DNA of 64,000 nucleotides from Chloroflexota bacterium (GCA_016190665.1 JACPQD010000065.1:1-64000); one strand, 5' to 3'. Shown: positions 16,580 through 25,175, counted from the stretch's first letter. The notes: generated from the letters alone by a model not told the origin. A program made the numbers and translations.

Positions 16580-19039
16580 CTACACCAGCGCGTGCTCAGT
16601 TCTCTCTATCACCGAGTCCTGAACGAACCTGTTCAGGTCCACGAAGTGGGCGTTAAACCCGGAGATTCTGACCACCAGGTTCTGGTGGTTCTCCGGATGC
16701 GCCTGAGCATCCCTCAGGGTCTTAGCGTCCACCACATTGAACTGGATCATGTCGAGTCCCATGTGCAACGCCGCTTCGATATAGGTCTGCATCTTTCTCA
16801 GACCGGCTTCACCGGCGACGCTGGCAGGAGCAAGCTTCTGGTTGAAGATGTCCGACTTCTGCTTGCGGCCGTCGATCTTTGCTGCTGAAAGTACCGCAGC
16901 CATGGGGCCGTTCCTGTCGTAGTTGGCGTGAGGGCTGATGCCGCCGTCGGCGATCGGGTCGCCGGCCTTCCTTCCGTTGGGCAACGCGCCAACCTGACTG
17001 CCCAAGGACCACATGCGGGTGACCACGCCGCCGGACCGCATGGGAGACATGTTGCTTTCGTCTTTGACGCCACACATGTCCTCAGCGGCGGCGCTGAACA
17101 CGTACTTGCCGATCGCATCCGCGCAGTCGTCGTTGTTCCCCCACTTGGGCGCGTTGATGAACTCCTGCCTCATCTCCTCGTAGCCTTCCCAGTTGGTCTT
17201 GAGGGCGTTCATCACCTGCTCCATGGTGTGTTTCTTGTCCTCGAAGACGAGCTTCTTCAGGGCGATCAGAGCGTCGACGGTATCGACCGTTCCCGGCTCG
17301 TTGACCCATGGGAGGCCCTTTTCCGGCAGGCTCATGATGTCCCTGCCGGCCTCAAGAGAGCGGTGGAAAAGACAGGAGGCAAACGGGCGCTTCAAAGTTT
17401 CAGCGCTCCAGTACTCGTATATGCTCTTGATGGTCGCTGACTTCCGCAACGCCCACCTGAACTGCTCGCGGTAAGCATCGAGGACCTGCTCGAAGGTGGT
17501 GAACTTGGAAGCATCACCCGTGCGCGGGCCGATCTGCGGGTCGTTGGCCAGGATCTGGAAGACGTCATCTGTCCCGGTCCCCTTTGTCTCCACGTTGAGC
17601 AGCAGCGGGTCCACCCCGTCGTTGAGAGCCAACTCCAGGGCCTTGATGGAGCGGACGGCCCAGGCGTCTCTCCGGGTGCGGCCCCAGTGGAGAGTCGGCG
17701 ACGGGGAATGGCAGCCAACTACCGCCCAGCTCCGGGCTTCCTCCAATGTGAAGCCGTAGTGGTCCATCAGGCCGTCGATGACCACCGGGTCGTTCTTGAT
17801 GGATGGCTGGCCGAGGCCACTCCGTACCACTTCTACCACCCGACGCCATACCTTCGGGTTCACGTTGGGGTGCCATCTGAACTTATGGTCCGGGTGGCTC
17901 ACCCTCAGGTCATCCAGGGCGTCGAGGATGAGCAGGGTCAGCTCATTACAGGCATCGCTGCCATCCTCGGGCTTGACGCCGCCTATGGTGTAGGTGGCGA
18001 GGTAGCTGTTGCCCTGGGTCGTCCTGCGCCGGTGCACCGGAGCCGGGCGGCCCAGCTCGTCGATGTGGAGCAGGTACTCCTCTATCAGGTCGAGGGCCTT
18101 CTCTCTGGGCAGGGTCTTGTCAACGATGACGTCCTTCTCGTACCAGGGCCAAAAGATCTGGTCCGTCCGCAGGGACGTCCCGTGGCACATCATTTCGATG
18201 AGGTGGTAGGCCAGGAAACAGGTCCAGTGGCTCTGTATAGCCTCCCAGAAAGTGCGCGGGGGATTGGCGGGCACCCAGCCCATGTTCGATGAGATGGTCA
18301 TCAGCTCCTGCTTGCGCTGCGGGTCCTGCTCCTTCTCAGCTATGTCTCTGGCGAACGCGCTGAATCGATTAGTCCACCGGAGCACCGCCTCGCAGGCGAT
18401 GATCATGGCCGTGACGTCGTTTATCTTGTGGCGGGTCGCTATGGCGTCAGTGCCGCCCGTCGCCGCTGCCCATTCCTCTCTGAGGCCGGCAAGCTTCTCA
18501 CGCAGCCCTTCAAGGACCTTGTTCAGCCCGATGTTCATGTAGATGTCATGGTCCGGCATGGTGCGCGATCCGGTCTCCCCGGGCAGGCACTCCATGTACC
18601 TGTTGGAAGCCGCGGCCACCAGCCAGTCCCTCTCGTCGAGGTTGTTCCTGACAATCGTCCCCAGACTGCGGGGCTTCCAGTACTCGACGATCTCCTTCCA
18701 CTCCTCGAGGTCCTCCTCTTTGCACCGCTTGGAGTTGAGGTATTGCGCCGTGCTCCGCTGCTCCCACCCTTCAATAGAGATTGGCAGCGCGTGCGGGTCC
18801 TCGGCGTGGAACCCTACGATATTCTCGAAGGGCCTGATGAAGAGCGGCAGATTATCCAGGTAAAGGGCGAAAGCCTTGGCCCTGCGGATGGAGAGCGGTT
18901 CTCCCTCGGTCGCCTTCCAGGACTGCGTGTAGTACCGGCTCCTCAAGACCGACAGGAAGACCGGCTTCACGAAGTCATCGCCCACGTGGTACTTGGGGCA
19001 ATGTTCCTTCTGCATCTGCTGGATTCTTGCTGATGGCAT
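16580..19039 (-). CDS. Glycyl radical enzyme of the pyruvate formate-lyase superfamily, unknown substrate
   Basis: 819 residues, full length for the family; ATG 19039 follows AAAGGAGG. The PFL-type barrel starts near residue 25 (VFLSVLRSRYYTQSWKATEGEPLSIRRAKAF). The active-site Cys is residue 443 in VVGCHSPSPT; dehydratases and hydroxyphenylacetate decarboxylase have GCVE here, so the usual Glu two residues on is replaced by Ser. The loop resembles benzylsuccinate synthase-type enzymes (CMSP) more than dehydratases. The glycyl loop near the C-terminus is VVRISGFNAHF, putting the radical Gly at 794. It needs a radical SAM activase, of which only a stump remains at 14.2 kb. The enzyme is anaerobic and oxygen-sensitive. 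A fumarate-adding or C-C lyase role is possible; the substrate is unknown. Confidence 0.88.
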   Translation of the reverse strand: MPSARIQQMQKEHCPKYHVGDDFVKPVFLSVLRSRYYTQSWKATEGEPLSIRRAKAFALYLDNLPLFIRPFENIVGFHAEDPHALPISIEGWEQRSTAQYLNSKRCKEEDLEEWKEIVEYWKPRSLGTIVRNNLDERDWLVAAASNRYMECLPGETGSRTMPDHDIYMNIGLNKVLEGLREKLAGLREEWAAATGGTDAIATRHKINDVTAMIIACEAVLRWTNRFSAFARDIAEKEQDPQRKQELMTISSNMGWVPANPPRTFWEAIQSHWTCFLAYHLIEMMCHGTSLRTDQIFWPWYEKDVIVDKTLPREKALDLIEEYLLHIDELGRPAPVHRRRTTQGNSYLATYTIGGVKPEDGSDACNELTLLILDALDDLRVSHPDHKFRWHPNVNPKVWRRVVEVVRSGLGQPSIKNDPVVIDGLMDHYGFTLEEARSWAVVGCHSPSPTLHWGRTRRDAWAVRSIKALELALNDGVDPLLLNVETKGTGTDDVFQILANDPQIGPRTGDASKFTTFEQVLDAYREQFRWALRKSATIKSIYEYWSAETLKRPFASCLFHRSLEAGRDIMSLPEKGLPWVNEPGTVDTVDALIALKKLVFEDKKHTMEQVMNALKTNWEGYEEMRQEFINAPKWGNNDDCADAIGKYVFSAAAEDMCGVKDESNMSPMRSGGVVTRMWSLGSQVGALPNGRKAGDPIADGGISPHANYDRNGPMAAVLSAAKIDGRKQKSDIFNQKLAPASVAGEAGLRKMQTYIEAALHMGLDMIQFNVVDAKTLRDAQAHPENHQNLVVRISGFNAHFVDLNRFVQDSVIERTEHALV

Positions 19040-19070
19040 CTGTGACCTCCTTTGCTTCTTTCACTATTGC

Positions 19071-19099
19071 AGATTAGCCTCACAAGACTGCGTTGTCAA
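19071..19099 (-). promoter_or_regulatory. Sigma-70 promoter for the glycyl radical enzyme gene
   Basis: On the minus strand, TTGACA (19099-19094) and TAATCT (19076-19071) are separated by 17 bases. The -10 box ends 31 bases before the start codon at 19039. The -35 box is perfect and the spacing is ideal. Confidence 0.6.
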
Positions 19100-19107
19100 T
19101 GCAACAA

Positions 19108-19136
19108 ATGCTATAGCATATATAACTAATAGTTAT
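19108..19136. promoter_or_regulatory. Two perfect palindromes upstream of the glycyl radical enzyme promoter (LysR-type operators)
   Basis: ATGCTATAGCAT (19108-19119) is a perfect 12-base palindrome. ATAACTA-A-TAGTTAT (19122-19136) has perfect 7-base arms and contains the T-N11-A pattern typical of LysR binding sites. Both lie 9-37 bases upstream of the -35 box, where an activator would sit. The paralogous LysR regulators at the block borders are candidate binders. Confidence 0.5.
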
Positions 19137-19400
19137 TTGCCAGCGCCCTCCTAATTCCATAGCTAGCTTATCGGGCGCCTGGAAATTCATGAAAAATTGT
19201 TAGTTGACAAGGGGGTCCTGGCGGGCAGTCCTGGCCCGTGGTCCGGTCGGCGATGAGAGAGCTCTATCAGGCCAGGCGCGGATAATGGGTCACCAGCCCA
19301 ATTGATGCGACTCAAGTGGAAGCGGCTCCCAAATGGGCATGTTGCCGGAGCCGCGCGAGAGCGGAGCCTCGTGGAGGGTGGAGAGGACGCGTTGAGAGGC

Positions 19401-19439
19401 GAGATGGGCTTGCCGAGGCACTCCGGCCAAGCCCATCTC
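19401..19439 (-). terminator. Hairpin behind the crotonase gene
   Basis: A 12-bp inverted repeat GAGATGGGCTTG / CAAGCCCATCTC closes a 15-base loop. It lies 36 bp past the stop of the minus-strand enoyl-CoA hydratase-like gene, without a U-run. The rest of 19137-19400 holds no gene that I can support. Confidence 0.45.
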
Positions 19440-19474
19440 AACGTTCTATTGGCCGGCAAGCCGGACGGCTTGCC

Positions 19475-20269
19475 CTATCTCCCTTTGAAAACCGGTTCGC
19501 GCTTCTCGAGGAAGGAGGCCACCCCTTCTCGGTAGTCCTCTGTCGTTCTGCAAATGTTCTGGGCATAGGCCTCGTACTGTAACTGGGATTCAAAGGTGCT
19601 TTCCATCCCTGAGTAGATCGCTCGCTTGGTGAAGGCGAGCGCAATAGGAGGTAGCTTGGCAATCCTCTGTGCCAGTTCGACAGCGGCCGTCTGCGTTTCA
19701 TCGTGAGGAACCACTCGGTCGACGAGGCCAATTCGTTCTGCTTCGTTAGCACTGATGATATCTCCGGTGAACGCCAGCCGGCACGCCCTGCTGCTCCCTA
19801 CCAGTCGCGGCAGCAGGTAAGTGGCGCCGTTGCCCGGCACAAGACCACGCCTTATGAAAGCTAGGGTGAACCTGGCTTTTTCGGAGGCAATCCGGATATC
19901 ACAGGCCAGAGCCAGACTGAAGCCGGCGCCTGCTGCCACGCCGTTGACCGCTGCGATCGTCGGTTTGTCCAGGTTTCTGATAGCCAGCCCGAATGTGCCC
20001 CTCAAGTTCAGGAAGCTGCCTCGCGTTGGTTCTGCTCGCGCACCCTTTATTTGATCGGCATACGCACCTACATCGGCGCCTGAGCAGAACGCGTCTCCTT
20101 CCCCAGTGAGAACCATCGCCCGGATGGCGTCGTTGTCAGCCACTTCTTTCAACGCTTCTGTCAGACTCGTGCGAAGGGCCGGGCCGAGAGCATTCAACTT
20201 CTCTGGACGGTTGAGGGTTATCACGGCTACGCCGTCTATCAGGCTGAAGATCAGTTGCTTATAATCCAT
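19475..20269 (-). CDS. Enoyl-CoA hydratase/isomerase family protein (PaaG-like crotonase)
   Basis: 264 residues. Family features: AVITLNRPEKLNALG, oxyanion loops GDAFCSGADVGAYADQ and VNGVAAGAGFSLALACDIRIAS, and GLVPGNGATYLLPRLVG. The overall pattern is closer to PaaG-type isomerases (GLVPDSG..YLLPRLVG) than to crotonase. The first hydratase Glu position reads Ser, the second lacks Glu, and the PaaG Asp in VPDSG is Gly here (VPGNG). It may therefore catalyse a different CoA-thioester reaction, or rely on another residue. ATG 20269 follows GAAGGAAAAAGG. Its neighbours suggest anaerobic catabolism of a CoA-activated acid. Confidence 0.85.
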   Translation of the reverse strand: MDYKQLIFSLIDGVAVITLNRPEKLNALGPALRTSLTEALKEVADNDAIRAMVLTGEGDAFCSGADVGAYADQIKGARAEPTRGSFLNLRGTFGLAIRNLDKPTIAAVNGVAAGAGFSLALACDIRIASEKARFTLAFIRRGLVPGNGATYLLPRLVGSSRACRLAFTGDIISANEAERIGLVDRVVPHDETQTAAVELAQRIAKLPPIALAFTKRAIYSGMESTFESQLQYEAYAQNICRTTEDYREGVASFLEKREPVFKGR

Positions 20270-20386
20270 AACCTTTTTCCTTCTTCGATTCGGTGGCTAG
20301 TCTGGTCGATTCTTCTTCTCCAAAGCTAACGTACCCCCATTGCCCCAGGACCTCGCTGCCGGTGAATCTTGGCCTGTTGACGGTCT

Positions 20387-21547
20387 CTACGAATCTATAA
20401 CCACTACCTCGTCCCCTTCTATACGGAACCGGTGGGCATAGTCTTCAGAGCACCATTCCATATAGCGCACCGCATCATCGAAACGCGCGTCGCCCTGTCG
20501 GAGGAACTCGGGGCGGAGTTGTTTGTCTATCAGGACCGGCAGGAAGGAAACGCGGCCTACCCCTTTCTTCGATAGTACGGCGCGTGCGACCAGGCTGCGC
20601 TTGGCGTCCACGCCGTAGGGCAGGTGAGGGTAGTCAGGGTCGAGCTCCGTCCCGTAGCCCTTGAGGCGCCTGATGCGCTCTTCGACCTGTTCCGGAGTGG
20701 TCGGACCCGGGTTGGACATGATGAAGTTGCTCAAGCTGTGGAAGCAGACTTTCCCCTTGTATACTTCGACGGCCTTGGGAAGATGGGCATGGTGTCCGAG
20801 GATGACATCGGCCCCGGCCTCGAAAGCGGCGTGGGCCACTATGGGCTGGTAGTCAGCCATAGCCCTGGGAATCTCGTGGAGCCCCCAGTGGAGGGATAGT
20901 ACGACGACGTCTGCCTTCTGTCTCACCGCGGCGATATCCTCCTTCACCGCCTCCATATCCTCCTCGTAAGGCACAGTCACCACCTTCGGTGGGAGTCCGG
21001 GCTGGTACTCCTCGGCTTCGTAGTAGGTGTGAATCCTCAGGGGTGCACACCCTGGCTTCTTCGAAGTGGCGGCATAACCCGGTCGCAAGACTGAGCAGTA
21101 GGCCAGAAAGGCAACCTTGATCCCCTTTCGCTCCACGATGGCCGGTTTGCGGGCTTCCTGCAGGTTGCTCCCCGCGCCTGTGGTCGCGATTCCCTTCTCC
21201 TCCAACAGCGCTTTGGTATCCAGCAGCGCTTCTCCTCCCCAGTCCATTGTATGGTTGCTGGCCAGAGAGACAACGTCAAAGCCGCAACTGGTGAACACTG
21301 AGGCCATGTGCTTCGGAAGGCGGCTGTGGCTGCCAGCCTGGACCTGGTAGGCGCCACGTTCGGAGTAGACGCGCTCGCACTGGCCGAAGCGGATATCGGC
21401 TGCCGCCAGTGTGGGTCGCGCCAACTCGGCGTAGGCATCCGGGGGCTCATGCACCGGGCCCACATCGCCGCAGCCTAACAGAACAACGTCCCCTGGCAAC
21501 GTATCAGCAACAGCCGCGGCTCCAACCGTCTTCCCGTCACACTTCAT
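20387..21547 (-). CDS. CapA-family metallophosphatase-like protein (poly-gamma-glutamate synthesis type)
   Basis: 386 residues. CapA-type calcineurin-like fold motifs: VVLLGCGDVGP at the N-terminus, VVSLASNHTMDWG, VVLSLHWGLHEIPR and DVILGHHAHLPKAVEVYKG, ending NFIMSNPG. There is no signal peptide, so the protein is probably cytoplasmic, unlike envelope CapA of capsule operons. The family binds metals and is often attached to amide or phosphoester chemistry of unknown kind. No capB/capC partner is nearby. In this block it may act on a peptide-like or amide substrate; this is inference. Confidence 0.85.
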   Translation of the reverse strand: MKCDGKTVGAAAVADTLPGDVVLLGCGDVGPVHEPPDAYAELARPTLAAADIRFGQCERVYSERGAYQVQAGSHSRLPKHMASVFTSCGFDVVSLASNHTMDWGGEALLDTKALLEEKGIATTGAGSNLQEARKPAIVERKGIKVAFLAYCSVLRPGYAATSKKPGCAPLRIHTYYEAEEYQPGLPPKVVTVPYEEDMEAVKEDIAAVRQKADVVVLSLHWGLHEIPRAMADYQPIVAHAAFEAGADVILGHHAHLPKAVEVYKGKVCFHSLSNFIMSNPGPTTPEQVEERIRRLKGYGTELDPDYPHLPYGVDAKRSLVARAVLSKKGVGRVSFLPVLIDKQLRPEFLRQGDARFDDAVRYMEWCSEDYAHRFRIEGDEVVVIDS

Positions 21548-21881
21548 GTCTTCTTCCTTTCGTGCCTCTATTGGTCGCTATCTCGACCGTCTTCGGCAGA
21601 AACCAATGCATCCTACTCTATGACCCCTGCTGTCACATTGTCAAGTCGGGGACGGCCAACAATCCGCAGTATTCAATTAATCCAAGTGAGGATCTTTGGC
21701 TTGCTTTGCTATATTGTCACCGACGATCCTGCACGAAGTGAAACACTCGGCTATGTGGGCGCCGGGCCCCTGGTAGGGCATGCCTACGGGCCGGTCTGTC
21801 CACGGTATCTTCGTCCCTGCTGTTGCAACCTTGTTCTCTTGTTCTCATCGACAACGTTCTCCGATCATGAAATCCCGGGCA
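21548..21881. other. Gene-free stretch with a possible minus-strand promoter
   Basis: No gene is supported. On the minus strand TTGACA (21644-21639) and TAGAGT (21620-21615), 18 bases apart, could drive the CapA-like gene, whose start is at 21547. The remainder shows neither repeats nor an RNA gene. Confidence 0.35.
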
Positions 21882-22463
21882 TCACGGCGCCAACCAGACC
21901 TCCTGAGACCTGAAGTTGTTGTAGATACCGAGTCCCGGCTTATAGTTCCGCGGCTTGAGGTACTCGATTCGCGGCGAGCGCGTCTTGGGATCAAGCATTC
22001 TTTCGAGGTTGAACTTCGCGTCCTCAGCCGCGAAGGCCTTGCCGTCCTGCCATTTGACTCCCTTACGGAAACGGAAAGTGTACTCCTTGGCATCTGGGCT
22101 GATGTCCCAGCTCTCGGCAAGGTCGCCGATAATCTTCTCTGGGTCCAGGGGATCATACTGGACGATGCCGTTATACACTGGCATGAGAGGGTGGAGCAAA
22201 TATATGGTGATCGACTGGTGGATATCGAGGTTTGGTGGATCGGCATTTTCCATGAGCAGGAGATTGCCGCCATACCTTGGTTGTGTCGCAACTGGCGTTC
22301 CTGTTGGAGCAGCAGATACCGGCGTTTGGGCTGCCGACTGAGTTGCCAACTCGGTTGCCTTGTCCGCCTGCTGCTGGACCTGCGAAGTGCAGCCTGTGAA
22401 CGAAAGGCTAATTACCAGGAGAGCGCTGATCGTCACGAAGATCGAAGTGTTCTTCACTCGCAT
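21882..22463 (-). pseudogene. SBP_bac_5 lipoprotein with a large in-frame internal deletion
   Basis: 193 residues instead of about 570. The signal peptide with lipobox SFTGC and the N-terminal core (RYGGNLLLMENADPPNLDIH, VKWQDGKAFAAEDAKFNLERMLDP) are normal up to RIEYLKP, then the sequence jumps to the last 20 residues NYKPGLGIYNNFRSQEVWL. Against the copy at 30077-31783 about 370 residues are missing, with the frame kept. AGGAGG lies nine bases before ATG 22463. The binding cleft cannot form, so I read it as a deletion derivative; a secreted mini-protein is a remote alternative. Confidence 0.8.
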
Positions 22464-22506
22464 TGAAGGCTACCTCCTCGGCTACATTGGTGCCTAGCCA
22501 ATGGTT

Positions 22507-23247
22507 TCACTGAAGGGTGAAGGTCTTCCATTCCCCGGGCTTCGTAACCGCGACGCTGGTGGCCGGGGCATCCTTCCTGACCGCCTTCGCAAACGCACTT
22601 GGCGCCTTCGACCCCTCTATATAGTGGCAAGGAACAGCCCACTTCAAAGACATCCAGCGACAAATGAGTGAGGCCTCCTCCGGGCTCATATCCGGGATAA
22701 AATCGCCGGAGACCCCGCCGATCGGAAGCATCGCCAACTGCGGCTTGTACAGCTCGCCGTAGAGCTTCATGTCGCCATAAATGGAGGTGTCACCGGCGAG
22801 ATATATGCAGGCGCCGGATTCAACAAAAAGCATGAATCCGAAGGGAACTCCGGTGAGCATCTCGTCTCCCGACGGGAAGAAGGAAGTGTGTCTCGCATAC
22901 ACGACTTTGACCTTGATTCCGTTGAAGTCGCGCAGCTTACCGTACGTCGCACCGCGGAATCTTGTCCCATCGAGGCCCTCCTTCACCAGGTGACGCCTTA
23001 CCTCGGCGCCGCACATAATGGGAGCATTCGGCATCCTCTTCGCAAGGGGGAGGATATCGCCGAGATGGTCGCCGGCGCCGTGACTCAGCAGAATGAGGTC
23101 GATGTCCTTGATGTCATCCAGGGGGACAGGCGATATGCCACGTCCCTTGTGTCCAGTGATGCATGGATCGATAAGAATTCTCCGGCCCTTCTCAGACACG
23201 ATCTCGAATGCTGAGATTGCGAAGTATCTGACCCGAATCTTGCCCAT
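22507..23247 (-). CDS. UlaG-like metallo-beta-lactamase-fold hydrolase with an altered metal motif
   Basis: 246 residues; ATG 23247 follows GGGAGG. The fold is the metal-dependent hydrolase type (UPF0173/UlaG): ILIDPCITGHKG, LILLSHGAGDHLGD, VVYARHTSFFPSG, YLAGDTSIYGDMKL, PIGG and VPCHYI. The HxHxDH motif reads HGAGDH, so the second His is Ala, which would remove one ligand of the first metal site. It probably binds one metal or uses another residue. Likely substrates are lactones, phosphodiesters or thioesters. Confidence 0.82.
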   Translation of the reverse strand: MGKIRVRYFAISAFEIVSEKGRRILIDPCITGHKGRGISPVPLDDIKDIDLILLSHGAGDHLGDILPLAKRMPNAPIMCGAEVRRHLVKEGLDGTRFRGATYGKLRDFNGIKVKVVYARHTSFFPSGDEMLTGVPFGFMLFVESGACIYLAGDTSIYGDMKLYGELYKPQLAMLPIGGVSGDFIPDMSPEEASLICRWMSLKWAVPCHYIEGSKAPSAFAKAVRKDAPATSVAVTKPGEWKTFTLQ

Positions 23248-23480
23248 AGTCCCTCCCTAGGTGCAATTTTCGCTTGAGTATCAAAGGACGAATGAGAAGG
23301 TTTATCTCCAGGAGTAAACCAATAAGCTACGCATCTTAGTCGGAGAGCTAGCCACCAAAATCGATGACAAAGCGCCCATCTTTTGCCAAGAGTACGACTT
23401 CTGCGCTGTTTGGCGAAGTGACAGGAAGAAACGGACCGATTTGAAGACGGGGTTCGACAAGGCAGGCAACGCGGCGTTGC

Positions 23481-25175
23481 TCACGGGTGAGGAACAATCA
23501 TCTTCCTGCTCACCGGCACCCCTTGCCTCTGGTTTTCCATGTATCCCTTGCTTTGATTCCTGCCCGGATCGCCGCTGACGACTATGCCTATCCAGTCAGG
23601 CCTCAGGAACACCGGCACCAGCCTGTCCGGGTCTTCCGATTCGGCGAAGTCCTTCGAGATCAGTCCCTCTCCGGCTAGCTGATACAAGCTCACTTTGTGC
23701 CCGCTCGTCTGCCGGTCAAGGTGCTCGAGCACTCTGGCCGGAAACCTCACGCTCTCGTAGAGGTACTGCCGGATATCATCCTTCTTCCAGCCGCCCTTAG
23801 CGATGACGCTCGCGATGCTCGGTCCGAGACAGAGCAAGGGGAACATGAGGCCGTTTCGAGCCGATGTAGCCGTCCAGTAGCCCATCGATCTCCGCCCGAT
23901 GATCTCGGCGATGGTCTCCATGTGCTCGAGGGGCGTGTTACCGCCGCTGTAGCACGGCGGGCTGATGCTCATGCAGCTCTGCACCGTGACCACGTTGTCG
24001 CCGGCCTTGAACCCGCGGTCCACGCTGAAGGGCTGCCAGTCCATCTCGCTCACCGCATCCTCGTTCTCCGCCAGCACCACATTGAACGTCTGCGCTATGC
24101 TGGCCTTGTCGGTCTGCCCCGGCGCGATGCGCAATCCCGGGATATTCCGCATGTAGAGCCGCAGGAAGCGGCCGATGCTCGTGTTCGCCTGCCGGCCCAC
24201 CCGCATCACTGATGCTCCGTAGTTGAAATCCAGCTCCTTGATGACGGGCCCGTTGAGGACGATCAATGGCTCCCAGCCAGGTGTGCTTCCCGCGTCCTCA
24301 ATTCGGAAGTCCGGGTCTCAGATGCACTCCACCACGGCGATCAGCACCGGCATGTACTCGGGGCGACAGCCCGCCATCACCCCGTTGACCGCTACGTTCC
24401 AGATGGTGGCCTGGCGGTTCTCGGGAAGGAGCACGCCCAGGACCTCGTTCGGCGAGCGGTCGGTGTAGCGCAGGAACTTCTCCACGCGGTCGATAGTGGG
24501 GGGCATGACCGGCAGTCCCTCCGACCACATGTTGCGGTGGAAGTACTCCTGCATCTCATCGAGGCTCCCCTCGAACACGATGTCTCTTGGCTCCGGCTCG
24601 GCGGTCCTTGCGGCACTCTGAATCGGAGTCGTCAATCCGATGATTACGTTGCCCGCGACCTCCTCTTCGACCTTTCGGCGCAACTCCTGCGCCGTGTCGA
24701 TCATAGGTACGCCCGGATATTCGGCGATAGGGATGTTCTCCACGCCCATGGCCCTGGCAATGGCTTCTCCCTGCCTCACGAACCCGGAAGCGACGATGGA
24801 GACGGTGCGGACGCCGCTCTTCTCGGCGGTTGCCGCTGCCCGCACGACCGCGGGCGTACAGCTCCCTCAGGCCCCAACCCCGGAGACGACGAGGTCACAG
24901 CCATGTTCCTTCAGTTTCTCCGGAAGCGCCGCAAGGAACTCGCGATGCTTCGGCCCTGAGGTCCGGCCGAATCGGCGGTAATCGAGGAACCGGATGCCAG
25001 GGTACCTGTTCGAAAGGATTTTTCTGAGCACCCTGAACATCTCGTCGCCGCGGAACCCTTCGGTCCAGAGCTCGCAGACGGTCTTACCCCTCAGGTCTCC
25101 GCTTCGTTCAGCCAGTCGAGGGCTATCCCCAGCGCACTTCCCCAGCGGCCAGACCACCTGATACGAGTCCATCAT
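23481..25175 (-). CDS. UGSC-family selenoprotein with two in-frame UGA codons
   Basis: Read through both UGAs the protein has 564 residues. Start ATG 25175 has no clear ribosome site. Codon 103 (24869-24867) is UGA in GVGA-U-GSCTPAV, the defining motif of the UGSC family known from metagenomic selenoproteome surveys; homologues have Cys-GSC. Before it lies the expected CELWTEGFRGDEMF..VLRKIL segment. The second domain (GLPVMPPTIDRVEKFL, AVNGVMAGCRPEYMPV) runs to VVECI, then codon 286 (24320-24318) is UGA, followed at once by DPDFRIEDAGSTPGWEP and IVLNGPVIKELDFN, which continue the same conserved domain. The first UGA has a good SECIS hairpin; the second has weaker ones. Likely a cytoplasmic selenol-based reductase or lyase of unknown substrate. 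It lies beside a class II aldolase and aldehyde oxidoreductase. If the second UGA is a true stop, the product ends at residue 285. Confidence 0.82.
24267..24309 (-). promoter_or_regulatory. Weak SECIS candidates for the second UGA of the UGSC protein
   Basis: Two hairpins are possible after the UGA at 24320-24318. CTTCC/GGAAG (24309-24305 with 24290-24286) closes a 14-base loop starting 14 bases after the UGA, slightly too near. TGGCT-GGG-AGCCA (24279-24267) is a neat triloop but starts 44 bases away, slightly too far. Neither fits as well as the other three hairpins in the window. Confidence 0.3.
24838..24855 (-). promoter_or_regulatory. Candidate SECIS hairpin for the first UGA of the UGSC protein
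   Basis: On the minus strand GCCCGC and GCGGGC form a 6-bp stem around the loop GGTCGT. The loop starts 18 bases after the UGA (24869-24867) and begins with two G, which fits the bacterial SECIS pattern. Energy was not computed. Confidence 0.6.

Noticed and set aside
23302-23484. Small minus-strand ORF between the hydrolase and the UGSC gene
   Set aside because: It overlaps the end of the UGSC gene, has no ribosome site and no recognisable motif.
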